From Marinoscillum sp964351885 (GTDB lineage Bacteria > Bacteroidota > Bacteroidia > Cytophagales > Cyclobacteriaceae), in the NCBI GenBank assembly GCA_964351885.1, contig CAYGPP010000181.1, positions 1 to 6,418 of the forward strand: a DNA stretch of 6,418 nt, in the 5' to 3' direction. Each line of letters opens with the position of its first letter. The stretch's first letter is position 1. Positions 1-6,418 of the stretch are shown piece after piece. The notes beneath the pieces are model-generated. The model made no database searches and was not told the DNA's origin. It worked only from the letters and a program-made list of their open reading frames with translations. A program made the position numbers and the translations under genes.

Positions 1-467
1 AGGGACTCAATACCATTTTCACAGTTAAGAATACAAGTCAAAGGAATATGCCTTTTGGAATTGGATGGCATCCATACTTTCAATTTGATGAGTTTCCAAT
101 ATCCAATACTGTATTTAGTTCTGGGGAAGCAGATGTGATTGAGTTAGTTCCACCAAGATCTTTACCAACGGGCAAACGTACTAGCGTTGAAAAACTTAAT
201 TTTGACTTGGCGAATACAGAACTTGATCATGCATTCCAGCTAAAAGGAGATCTCAATTACCAGCTCGAACTTAAAAGTGGACCAACCCTAAGATTTAAAT
301 GTAGCGAGGGATTTGATTACCTTCAGGTATTTACGCCTGAGGGAGGAGAGTCGGTGGCGATTGAGCCTATGACCTGTAATGTAAATGCATTTAATAATAG
401 GGATGGATTGAGAAAGTTAGCTCCTGGAGAAACTTTTAGTGTCTCGGTAAAAATTAACTTGTTTTAA
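1..467 (+). CDS. Aldose 1-epimerase (galactose mutarotase)-like protein, 3' part only
   Basis: The reading frame is open from the left edge (first full codon at nt 3) to TAA at 465-467, giving about 154 residues of a larger protein. The ATG at 48 is an internal Met: the codons before it already read as family sequence (GLNTIFTVKNTSQRN), so the real start is off the window. Family members interconvert alpha and beta anomers of aldoses. The active-site signature is visible: the PFGIGWHPYF stretch carries the catalytic His (codon 69-71), ELDHAF carries a likely sugar-binding Asp (225-227), and VAIEPMTCNVNAFN carries the catalytic Glu (363-365). The other His expected in GalM-type enzymes would lie upstream. 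Known members act on galactose or glucose; the substrate here is not determined, and a related 'aldose epimerase family' protein of unknown substrate is equally possible. No terminator hairpin follows. The next promoter begins 6 nt after the stop codon. Confidence 0.88.
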   Translation, partial: GLNTIFTVKNTSQRNMPFGIGWHPYFQFDEFPISNTVFSSGEADVIELVPPRSLPTGKRTSVEKLNFDLANTELDHAFQLKGDLNYQLELKSGPTLRFKCSEGFDYLQVFTPEGGESVAIEPMTCNVNAFNNRDGLRKLAPGETFSVSVKINLF

Positions 468-473
468 TTTCTC

Positions 474-502
474 TTGCCAGAAGAAAGGACAAACTACTTT
501 TG
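474..502 (+). promoter_or_regulatory. Bacteroidota-type promoter for the efflux operon
   Basis: TTG at 474-476, an 18-nt spacer and TACTTTTG at 495-502 fit the Bacteroidota sigma-ABfr consensus (TTG or TTTG near -33, TAnnTTTG near -7) exactly in the -7 box. The predicted transcription start is about 5-8 nt after 502, leaving a 5' leader of roughly 105-110 nt before the adaptor ATG at 617. The promoter sits immediately behind the epimerase stop codon, so the efflux genes can be transcribed independently of it. No palindromic operator or riboswitch-like fold was recognised in the leader. A T6 run at 521-526 has no stem before it. Confidence 0.65.
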
Positions 503-616
503 CAGTGATTTCATTATCGCTTTTTTGATCATTGGTATTAAACTGATTTGTGAGGCAACAATTACAGGGTGGAGGAGTTTAACTTTACAAGTATAAATTC
601 CTAACCCAAATACTCA

Positions 617-1963
617 ATGCTGAAGAAAAAGCGATTTCTCGCAATTGCCGGAGCGTCAGTGCTTCTTATAATTCTAATTTACGCTTTTAGTGGCTCAGGA
701 GGGGCAAGTGAGACCAGTATCTTGGTGTCCGTTGATTCAGGTGAGTTTGTGGTAGATGTCAATACTACGGGTGAACTAGAAGCTCAGAATTCCACGGAGA
801 TCATGGGGCCAACTGGCCTGAGAAATTACAGAATATATAACGTCAACATACAAGATATAATAGATGAGGGAACATACGTAAAGAAAGGCCAGTATGTCGC
901 TAGGCTTGATCCTTCAGAGCTCACTACCAAGGTAAAGGATGCGCAGCTTGAGATGGAGCAAAAAGAGTCTCGGTTCATTCAAACTCAGCTGGATACTACA
1001 CTGCAGATGCGTCAGTCTCGTGATGAATTGATTAATCTTAAATATGGTGTAGTTGAAAAGCGATTGATTTTAGAACAGTCACAATTTGAGCCACCTGCAA
1101 CTATTAAACAAGCAGAAATTAATTTGGACAAAGCCCAACGTGCCTTTGATCAAGCCCAAGAAAACTATGAGATAAAGAGACAACAAAATGTAGCGAAAAT
1201 GCAAGAGGTTGCTCTTACTCGTACGAAGCAAAGGCTCGAACTGGAGGGTATGATGCAGCTTCAACAAAATTTTGTAATCACAGCTCCCGAAGATGGAATG
1301 CTGATTTACCGAAAGGGTTGGGACGGTAAACAGCTTAAGGAAGGAAGCCAGATTAGTGCTTGGGATCCTGTAGTAGCTACCCTACCAGATTTATCTTCAA
1401 TGAACTCTGTTACGTATGTGAACGAGGTAGACATCAGACGAATTAGTAAGGGACAGAAAGTAGAAGTTGGTTTAGATGCATTTCCGGATAAAAGATTGAC
1501 TGGTGTAGTAGCCCGAGTGGCTAACGTAGGTGAGCAAAGACCTAACTCAGATGCAAAGGTTTTTCAAGTAACTGTGGCGATCGATAAGATTGATTCAGAA
1601 CTCAGACCGGGTATGACAACTAGCAATAAAGTGTTCACCAGTGTAATAGAGGAGGCGATTTTTGTACCGCTGGAGTGTTTGCACAATCACCTCGATAGTA
1701 TTACCTATGTCTACAAGAAAGATGGTTTATCCTACAGTAAGCAAGAGGTGCAAGTAGGTGAGACCAACGCAAACAATGCCCAGATTTTACTCGGGCTGGA
1801 AACTGCCGATAAGGTTTATCTTTCGATTCCAGAGGAAGATGATTCTCAGATTGCACTTTTGGATGAACTAAATGGCACGCGAAATAAGACCATAGAGGAA
1901 CCGGTAGAAGAGAAAGCGCCTGCTGGAAGACCGCAAGGTTTTAAGAAAAGACCTGGGGCTTAA
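617..1963 (+). CDS. Periplasmic adaptor (membrane fusion protein) of a MacA/HlyD-type tripartite efflux pump
   Basis: This 448-residue protein should bridge the inner-membrane permease and the TolC channel across the periplasm. Visible parts, in order: a Lys-rich N-terminus and one membrane anchor (about 7-25, no lipobox Cys); the first lipoyl half-motif (about 74-102, GTYVKKGQYVARLDPSEL); a long coiled-coil hairpin (about 103-215) whose two near-equal arms meet at Pro159-Pro160; the second lipoyl half (about 218-256, FVITAPEDGMLIYRKG); a beta-barrel domain (about 261-342, with SKGQKVEVGLDAFP and ELRPGM); a membrane-proximal domain to about 405; and a charged, Pro-rich tail (425-448) ending in KKRPGA. 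The start is fixed by an in-frame TAA at 602-604, with 617 the first ATG after it. No Shine-Dalgarno is evident. It is the first gene of the operon, with the permease starting 9 nt after its stop. Pairing with an ABC permease favours a MacA-like rather than RND-type adaptor. The substrate is unknown. Confidence 0.9.
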   Translation: MLKKKRFLAIAGASVLLIILIYAFSGSGGASETSILVSVDSGEFVVDVNTTGELEAQNSTEIMGPTGLRNYRIYNVNIQDIIDEGTYVKKGQYVARLDPSELTTKVKDAQLEMEQKESRFIQTQLDTTLQMRQSRDELINLKYGVVEKRLILEQSQFEPPATIKQAEINLDKAQRAFDQAQENYEIKRQQNVAKMQEVALTRTKQRLELEGMMQLQQNFVITAPEDGMLIYRKGWDGKQLKEGSQISAWDPVVATLPDLSSMNSVTYVNEVDIRRISKGQKVEVGLDAFPDKRLTGVVARVANVGEQRPNSDAKVFQVTVAIDKIDSELRPGMTTSNKVFTSVIEEAIFVPLECLHNHLDSITYVYKKDGLSYSKQEVQVGETNANNAQILLGLETADKVYLSIPEEDDSQIALLDELNGTRNKTIEEPVEEKAPAGRPQGFKKRPGA

Positions 1964-1972
1964 TTCCATACC

Positions 1973-3334
1973 ATGAATCAAAAAATATTAATGAACTTAT
2001 ACATAGCCTCTGAGGCTGTGTTAGCGAATAGGGTCAGGTCGATCTTGACCGCACTAGGAATCATATTTGGCGTAGCTGCTGTAATAGCAATGCTTGCTAT
2101 TGGCAATGGGGCTCAGCAAGAGATCCTAGAGCAGATCAAGTTAGTGGGAGTCAACAACATAGTTATTCGGCCTATCGCTGCCCAAAGTGAAGAGAATTTG
2201 ACAGAGGATTCTGAAAATGAAGAGAAACAAAAATTTTCACCTGGTCTTACTTCATTGGATGTTGAGAATATTAAGAATATTATCCCAGGTGTGGCGGACA
2301 TCAGCTCCGAAATAATTCTAGATACTTATTTGATAAACAACGGAATCCGCCGTACTGCAAAGCTAGTAGGGGTTGAGCCGAGTTATTTTGGGATATTTAA
2401 TTTTAGCCTTGCGAGAGGGAAGATGTTTCAAGAGCAGCATATGCTTAACGGTGAGCCGGTTTGTATCATTGGGAAGTCTATTAAGGCTAAATTTTTTCCT
2501 ACAGAGGATCCTCTGGGCAAGTATATCAAATGTGGGAATAATTGGCTAAAAGTGATTGGAATATTGCAAGAACGCAGCATATCTAAGAGTAGCCAAAGTA
2601 ATCTTGGAATAAGAGATTATAACATGGATGTGTATATACCACTTCAAACCATGCTGATCCGTTATGAAAATAGGGCGCTTATCACTCAAGATATGTTGAG
2701 AGCCGCTAACTCTGGGAGCTCTGGATTTATGTTCATGATGGGAGGAGACTCTGATGAAGGTAAAAGTGAGGCAAGTATTAACTATCATCAACTGGATAGA
2801 ATCGTGGTTCAGGTAAATGAAACTGATAAAATGTCTGCCACAGCGGATGTAATTAGCAGGATGCTCAGTAGGAAGCATTATGACGTTGTGGATTTTGAAA
2901 TAGAGATCCCAGAACTGTTACTCAAGCAACAGCAGCGAACCAATGACATTTTTAATTACGTACTCGGCGCGATTGCTGGAATTTCGCTGTTGGTAGGTGG
3001 TATAGGTATCATGAATATCATGCTTGCCTCGGTATTGGAGCGAATCAAGGAAATCGGATTAAGACTTTCTCTTGGTGCTAAGAAATTTGATATCATCAAT
3101 CAATTCTTATTTGAGGCAATGATGATCAGTGTAACTGGAGGTTTGATAGGGGTAATTTTGGGAGTGTCAATAGCAGTACTGGTAAGTACGTTTGCCAATA
3201 TACCAACTGTGGTTACCTTCTCATCTATAGCATTATCCTTCGGAGTAGCTGCCATAGTTGGTCTTGTTTTCGGAATAGCACCGGCGCGAAGAGCTGCCAA
3301 CCAAAACCCTATAGAATCTCTTAGATATGAATAA
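1973..3334 (+). CDS. MacB/FtsX-family ABC transporter permease (no ATPase domain)
   Basis: This 453-residue protein has the type VII ABC exporter layout. TM1 is at about 24-44 (LGIIFGVAAVIAMLAIG), a large MacB-type periplasmic domain spans about 45-322, and TM2-TM4 lie at about 328-353, 381-406 and 416-436. Family hallmarks are ERIKEIGLRLSLGAKKFDI (356-374), the cytoplasmic coupling region after TM2, and the terminal PARRAANQNPIESLRYE. There is no Walker A, signature or Walker B motif, so it covers only the membrane half of classical MacB (about 650 residues with a fused ATPase) and needs a separate ATP-binding partner, which is not in the window. The periplasmic domain contains an acidic stretch (72-87) and a Gly/Met/Ser-rich loop (247-260). 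The start at 1973 lies 9 nt after the adaptor stop; ATG 1991 (Met7) is a possible alternative. In this family the permease does not form a transmembrane drug channel: it drives periplasmic substrate through the adaptor-TolC conduit by mechanotransmission. The gene overlaps TolC by 8 nt. Confidence 0.92.
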   Translation: MNQKILMNLYIASEAVLANRVRSILTALGIIFGVAAVIAMLAIGNGAQQEILEQIKLVGVNNIVIRPIAAQSEENLTEDSENEEKQKFSPGLTSLDVENIKNIIPGVADISSEIILDTYLINNGIRRTAKLVGVEPSYFGIFNFSLARGKMFQEQHMLNGEPVCIIGKSIKAKFFPTEDPLGKYIKCGNNWLKVIGILQERSISKSSQSNLGIRDYNMDVYIPLQTMLIRYENRALITQDMLRAANSGSSGFMFMMGGDSDEGKSEASINYHQLDRIVVQVNETDKMSATADVISRMLSRKHYDVVDFEIEIPELLLKQQQRTNDIFNYVLGAIAGISLLVGGIGIMNIMLASVLERIKEIGLRLSLGAKKFDIINQFLFEAMMISVTGGLIGVILGVSIAVLVSTFANIPTVVTFSSIALSFGVAAIVGLVFGIAPARRAANQNPIESLRYE

Positions 3335-4796
3335 ATCAATATGCCTTTTATTATTGTTTGTAGGGTTGTCATGGAAAAGCGTTGGTCAAACCAAACTCTC
3401 ACTGGTTGAGGTCATAAAGCTTGCACAAGAGCAATCACCATCTGCCAAAGCAGCTGAAACGAGGAAAAAGAATTTCTACTGGAGGTACAGAAGTTTTAAA
3501 TCTGACTATAATCCCTCACTCAATTTGACTGGAAATCTGCCGGGCTACAATCGTGACTTTTTTCAGGTTTCTCAGGATGATGGGAGTTTTGCGTATAGAA
3601 GTAGAGAACAGATTTCTTCAAGCCTGAATCTTGGACTGATCCAACCAATTGCCCTTACTGGGGGTGAGATTAGTGTCAACAGTAGTTTGAACCAATTCAA
3701 TGATTTGAACGCTGGGGCTAACGTGATCAATCCGATATATAATACGACCTTATTCAATCTTAGGATTATCCAGCCAATCTTTGGATTTAATGATCTTAAA
3801 TGGCAAAAGCGAACTGAGCCATTACGATATGAAGAGTCCAAAAGATCATTTGTAGAGGAAATGGAATCCATTTCCCAAGAGGCCACTAGAAGGTATTTCA
3901 ATTATTTGGATGGTCAGATTAACCTTCAGATTTCAGAATTTAACCTTGCAAACAATGATACAATTTATAATATTGAACAAGGGAGATATAATATAGGTAC
4001 TACCTCGAAGGACAAACTTCTGCAAGTCGAATTGCAGCTGCTTAGATCAAAACAGGCGGTGGCACAAGCTAATCTTGACTTGCAGACGGCTCGGCTTGGA
4101 TTGCGATCTTTTATTGGACTCCAGAATAATGATAATGAGTCGATAGAGCTCATTCTTCCACAAGAAATGCCAGAGTTCGATATTCAGCTTGATGCAGCCT
4201 TAGGATATGCAAAACAAAACAGGGCAGATTACATTGAGTTCGAGAGAAGGAGAGCGGAAGCCAATAGAGATGTGGCAGAGGCACGCGCTCAGCGAGTTCA
4301 GACAAATCTCATTGCGTCTTTCGGACTTAATAATGCGGCAGCAGACATACCTGAGACCTATCAAGACCCAAACAACCAACAGCGAGTTAATCTCACATTG
4401 AGTGTGCCTATAGTGGATTGGGGAAGATCTAAAGCTAGAGTTCAAACCGCCCTAGCTAATCAGGAATTAACCCAATACATATTGGCACAAGAGGTTCAGA
4501 ATTTCGAACAAGAGATTATTACGTTAGTGAGTCAGTTTGAGGTACTAAGATCACAAGTGGAGATTACAAAGAAATCTGATGAGGTAGCACAAGAACGTTA
4601 CGACGTGGCTCAAAATAGGTATCTAATAGGGAAGATAGATATTACCAACTTGAACATTGCACTTACTGAGAAGGATACTGCAAAGCGTGGTTACATTACT
4701 GCACTAAGATCATTTTGGTCGGCTTATTTCGATCTAAGAAGATTGACTCTTTATGATTTTATGAATAAGGAGCTACTCTATCAAGAAGTTGACTAA
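3327..4796 (+). CDS. TolC-family outer-membrane efflux channel
   Basis: This 489-residue protein is the exit duct of the pump. It has a Sec signal peptide (about 1-20, Lys then a Leu-rich core, cleavage near SVG/Q), then two outer-membrane-efflux-protein repeats (about 23-280 and 285-475), the usual duplicated helix-strand-helix plan. Telltale segments are LSLVEVIKLAQEQSPSAKAAE at the mature N-terminus (first helix), the strand regions with QPIALTGGEISV and IIQPIFGFNDLKW, the helical YNIGTTSKDKLLQVELQLL, VPIVDWGRSKARV in the second repeat, and YLIGKIDITNLNIAL before the closing LRRLTLYDF. Length is typical for TolC relatives. Its ATG lies inside the last codons of the permease (8-nt overlap 3327-3334, ATGAATAA), which suggests translational coupling and balanced synthesis. 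Its last 24 nt overlap the end of the convergent propeller gene. Family assignment is firm; substrate is unknown. Confidence 0.93.
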   Translation: MNKSICLLLLFVGLSWKSVGQTKLSLVEVIKLAQEQSPSAKAAETRKKNFYWRYRSFKSDYNPSLNLTGNLPGYNRDFFQVSQDDGSFAYRSREQISSSLNLGLIQPIALTGGEISVNSSLNQFNDLNAGANVINPIYNTTLFNLRIIQPIFGFNDLKWQKRTEPLRYEESKRSFVEEMESISQEATRRYFNYLDGQINLQISEFNLANNDTIYNIEQGRYNIGTTSKDKLLQVELQLLRSKQAVAQANLDLQTARLGLRSFIGLQNNDNESIELILPQEMPEFDIQLDAALGYAKQNRADYIEFERRRAEANRDVAEARAQRVQTNLIASFGLNNAAADIPETYQDPNNQQRVNLTLSVPIVDWGRSKARVQTALANQELTQYILAQEVQNFEQEIITLVSQFEVLRSQVEITKKSDEVAQERYDVAQNRYLIGKIDITNLNIALTEKDTAKRGYITALRSFWSAYFDLRRLTLYDFMNKELLYQEVD

Positions 4797-6020
4797 TTCC
4801 ATTTTTCTGATATTGAGATCTTCAGCAAGATCAGAATTGTAGGTTCCTTTTTCATATGCGTTCCAGGCGCTGTTTCCAATAAATACTAATTCATTATTAA
4901 CAATAACACCTTGTGTAGCCTCTCCCTTAAGAGGCAAATTTTGATCAATCAATTTCGCACCTTTGACTCTGTCTTTTTCAACAAGGATTCCAAAAGTTCT
5001 TCTTGGATTGGTGCCAATTTGAAAAGCGATCAAATTACCCTTGTGATAAAGTAATCCATCTATTCCTTTGTCAGAATAGTATCCGTTATTATTAATTTTT
5101 ACTACGTCTTGAGTTACCATATCAATTCGATACAATCCACTTAAGTAATCAGAAACATAAAGCGTTTTCTTGTTAAGAGCTAGTCCTTGGAGATTAATAA
5201 TGTAATTTGGGAGCTTTAGCAATACTTGAAATCCTGATGTTGAAAATTGATAAAGCCGGTTTTTATGACTGTCTGAAGCGAGAGCCTTCCCACTTTTATC
5301 AACAATAATGTCACCGAGGATAGCGTTTGGAACGACAAAATTTTTGATTACCTCATTAGTATACAAATCAATTGCAAATACAGTTGATATATTCTCCAGT
5401 GAATCTTTATATCCTTCAATTTCCGGAAGTGCAGCACTGCATACCCACAAAATATTCCTTCTCTTGTCTACGTCGAGACCCATTACTGCGAACAGTCTTT
5501 CATTGGAGAAGTATTCGTCTAGCCTACCGTTTTCATATTTCAATACTTTACGAGTTCGAACAGACCCAAGATAAAATGAGTTACTCATAGGATCGTGTGT
5601 TATTGATTCGAAATGGTTTTCTTTTTGACTCAACTTCAAAGTCGTGTGAGAATTTTCAACTGTCATATTAAGGTCTTCTACAAGCGCCTTCAGGGACTTG
5701 AAATCAGCCCTTTCCCTTAAATTGATAAAATCTGGGTCTTCTAGATATTGCAAATTAGCGTTCATACCCAAGTTTCTTTTGAGTGCGACTATTGCTGAAT
5801 CGAGTTGATTAGTTAGTGAGTAAGCTGCTGCTAGGTTGTAAGAGAGTACTGGGTGGTTCGGACGTATTTGATTTACTTTAATACTATATTCTAAAAATTC
5901 GTCATAATTTTTAGCTTCATATGCATCGATGCTATTTTGATAGTAAACGCCAATGCTTTCAACTTGACAAGTCACTGGGCTAATGATAAGGAACGATATA
6001 ACAACAATTAGATATTTCAT
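4773..6020 (-). CDS. Secreted TPR plus six-bladed beta-propeller (SMP-30/NHL-like) protein of unknown function
   Basis: This 415-residue protein begins with a Sec signal peptide (about 1-19, MKYLIVVISFLIISPVTCQ). Cys18 is not in a good lipobox (PVTC), so export to the periplasm or outside is more likely than lipidation. Residues about 25-115 are helical and TPR-like (NSIDAYEAKNYDEFLEYSIK, then NHPVLSYNLAAAYSLTNQLDSAI, then DPDFINLRERADFKSLKAL). Residues about 138-390 contain six repeats of a hydrophobic strand, a turn and a second strand, starting near 138, 181, 236, 279, 319 and 367 (for example GLDVDKRRNILWVCSA, GLALNKKTLYVSDY), matching a six-bladed propeller of the SMP-30/gluconolactonase or NHL type. 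Acidic residues such as E138, D249, D291 and D321 could be metal ligands, but this is not shown. Enzyme (lactonase-like) and binding roles are both open. The gene seems monocistronic, transcribed towards TolC, and overlaps its 3' end by 24 nt. Start: Met at 6020 directly precedes the signal peptide. Confidence 0.75.
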   Translation of the reverse strand: MKYLIVVISFLIISPVTCQVESIGVYYQNSIDAYEAKNYDEFLEYSIKVNQIRPNHPVLSYNLAAAYSLTNQLDSAIVALKRNLGMNANLQYLEDPDFINLRERADFKSLKALVEDLNMTVENSHTTLKLSQKENHFESITHDPMSNSFYLGSVRTRKVLKYENGRLDEYFSNERLFAVMGLDVDKRRNILWVCSAALPEIEGYKDSLENISTVFAIDLYTNEVIKNFVVPNAILGDIIVDKSGKALASDSHKNRLYQFSTSGFQVLLKLPNYIINLQGLALNKKTLYVSDYLSGLYRIDMVTQDVVKINNNGYYSDKGIDGLLYHKGNLIAFQIGTNPRRTFGILVEKDRVKGAKLIDQNLPLKGEATQGVIVNNELVFIGNSAWNAYEKGTYNSDLAEDLNIRKMELVNFLIE

Positions 6021-6075
6021 AGGTTGGTGCTTTGAGATAAAACAGCGTAGGGTAAGTAAGCCCAGAAATAAAATG

Positions 6076-6089
6076 ATAAAAGATTTTAT
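6076..6089. repeat. AT-rich inverted repeat in the divergent intergenic region
   Basis: ATAAAA, 2 nt, TTTTAT forms a perfect 6-bp inverted repeat almost midway between the divergent starts (about 56 nt from the propeller ATG and 62 nt from the VOC ATG). The flanking bases offer an alternative pairing (TAAAAT at 6069-6074 with ATTTTA at 6083-6088). It could be a dimeric regulator site, but short AT-only palindromes arise easily by chance in this composition. Confidence 0.3.
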
Positions 6090-6130
6090 AGAAATTTAAG
6101 CAGGGCAGGAGCCATTTAAAAGGTCTTAGG

Positions 6131-6138
6131 TAGTTTTG
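6131..6138 (+). promoter_or_regulatory. Possible -7 box (TAGTTTTG) of the VOC gene
   Basis: TAGTTTTG matches the Bacteroidota TAnnTTTG element exactly. A transcription start about 5-8 nt after it would fall within some 10 nt of the ATG at 6152, giving a nearly leaderless mRNA. No TTG is present 17-23 nt upstream, so the -33 half is missing. The box is overlapped by the inverted repeat GTTTT, 5 nt, AAAAC (6133-6147), which could serve as an operator or be chance. Confidence 0.3.
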
Positions 6139-6151
6139 TCATAAAACGATC

Positions 6152-6418
6152 ATGTCTTCACTTTCCCCATTTCACCTAGCCATACCTGTAAAAGAAATAA
6201 CTCATACGCGAATATTTTATCGCGAAATTATAGGTTGTGAAGAAGGCAGAAGCTCTGATCATTGGGTGGATTTCAATTTCTACGGTCACCAGTTGGTCAT
6301 TCACATTTCTGATAAAGCGAATGAATCGGATAGCAGTAATGCTGTAGATGGACATGAAGTACCTGTTCCTCATTTTGGAGTTGTTTTGGAAATGTCAGAT
6401 TGGGAGGCACTTGCAGAT
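6152..6418 (+). CDS. VOC-superfamily (glyoxalase/dioxygenase-like) protein, 5' part only
   Basis: Eighty-nine codons run from ATG 6152 to the right edge without a stop. The N-terminus SPFHLAIPVKEITHTRIFY is the classical start of a vicinal-oxygen-chelate module: a strand ending in His (His8, a usual metal ligand), then the helix with R..FY. It continues with GCEEGRSSDHWVDFNFYGHQ and VPVPHFGVVLEMSDWEAL, in which His74 of HFGVVL is the likely second metal ligand. Further ligands, usually a Glu, would be in the missing part. Superfamily members include glyoxalase I, extradiol dioxygenases and antibiotic-binding proteins. The single-module, roughly 130-140-residue 'VOC family protein' type seems likely here, but substrate and reaction cannot be told. 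It is divergent from the propeller gene across 131 nt, and no Shine-Dalgarno is seen. Confidence 0.85.
   Translation, partial: MSSLSPFHLAIPVKEITHTRIFYREIIGCEEGRSSDHWVDFNFYGHQLVIHISDKANESDSSNAVDGHEVPVPHFGVVLEMSDWEALAD

Noticed and set aside
48..467. ATG at 48 as the true start of the first gene
   Set aside because: The frame is open to the left edge and the residues before this Met fit the epimerase family, so the gene is truncated by the window and this Met is internal.
521..526. T6 run after the epimerase gene as an intrinsic terminator
   Set aside because: No stable stem precedes it, and it lies downstream of the predicted pump promoter, where it would terminate the wrong transcript.
2546..2878. 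Antisense open frame of about 110 codons inside the permease gene
   Set aside because: It lies fully opposite a well-supported coding region, has no family resemblance and no promoter. The same applies to the antisense frames at 3100-3402 and 3572-3901.
617..3334. RND-type efflux system
   Set aside because: The inner-membrane partner is a four-helix FtsX/MacB permease of about 450 residues, not a 12-helix RND pump of about 1000 residues.
4817..4832. Hairpin GATCTT-CAGC-AAGATC as a terminator for TolC or the propeller gene
   Set aside because: It has only a 6-bp AT-rich stem, no T-run on either strand, and lies within propeller codons.
5308..5590. Two overlapping + strand open frames opposite the propeller gene
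   Set aside because: The propeller frame has clear repeat structure and a signal peptide; these are shadows without recognisable content.
6063..6070. TATTTCTG on the minus strand as a -7 box for the propeller gene
   Set aside because: It has one mismatch to TAnnTTTG and no TTG at a suitable distance; too weak to annotate.
6176..6373. Minus-strand open frame opposite the VOC gene
   Set aside because: The + strand frame carries unmistakable VOC motifs.

Overview
The window most likely comes from the chromosome of a Bacteroidota bacterium, probably a marine Cytophagia- or Flavobacteriia-like lineage; this placement is an inference. The base composition is moderately AT-rich and start codons lack clear Shine-Dalgarno sequences. 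A promoter of the Bacteroidota type (TTG, 18 nt, TAnnTTTG) can be read directly. The protein families (MacB-type permease ending in PIESLRYE, TolC protein ending its helical core in LRRLTLYDF, HlyD/MacA-type adaptor) also look like Bacteroidota versions.

Layout, left to right. (1) The C-terminal part of an aldose 1-epimerase-like gene, cut by the left edge, ends at 467. (2) A gap of about 150 nt carries a good promoter at 474-502. (3) A tight three-gene operon follows on the + strand: a membrane-anchored periplasmic adaptor (617-1963), a MacB/FtsX-type ABC permease without its own ATPase domain (1973-3334) and a TolC-family outer-membrane channel (3327-4796). The spacings are 9 nt and an 8-nt overlap. 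(4) On the - strand, converging on TolC and overlapping it tail to tail by 24 nt, is a secreted protein with N-terminal TPR-like helices and a six-bladed SMP-30/NHL-like propeller (4773-6020). (5) A 131-nt divergent intergenic region contains two small inverted repeats and a possible promoter. (6) The 5' part of a VOC-superfamily (glyoxalase-like) gene starts at 6152 and runs off the right edge.

The three operon genes together would form a MacA-MacB-TolC-like tripartite pump spanning both membranes, driven by an ATP-binding subunit. That subunit is not encoded beside them, since both flanking genes are unrelated, so it must be supplied from elsewhere. The substrate cannot be read from the sequence. 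The flanking epimerase, propeller and VOC genes look like independent transcription units.

I see no mobile element, CRISPR array, rRNA or tRNA, and no convincing new system. The most notable points are the missing ATPase, the TPR-propeller architecture and the terminator-less convergent overlap.
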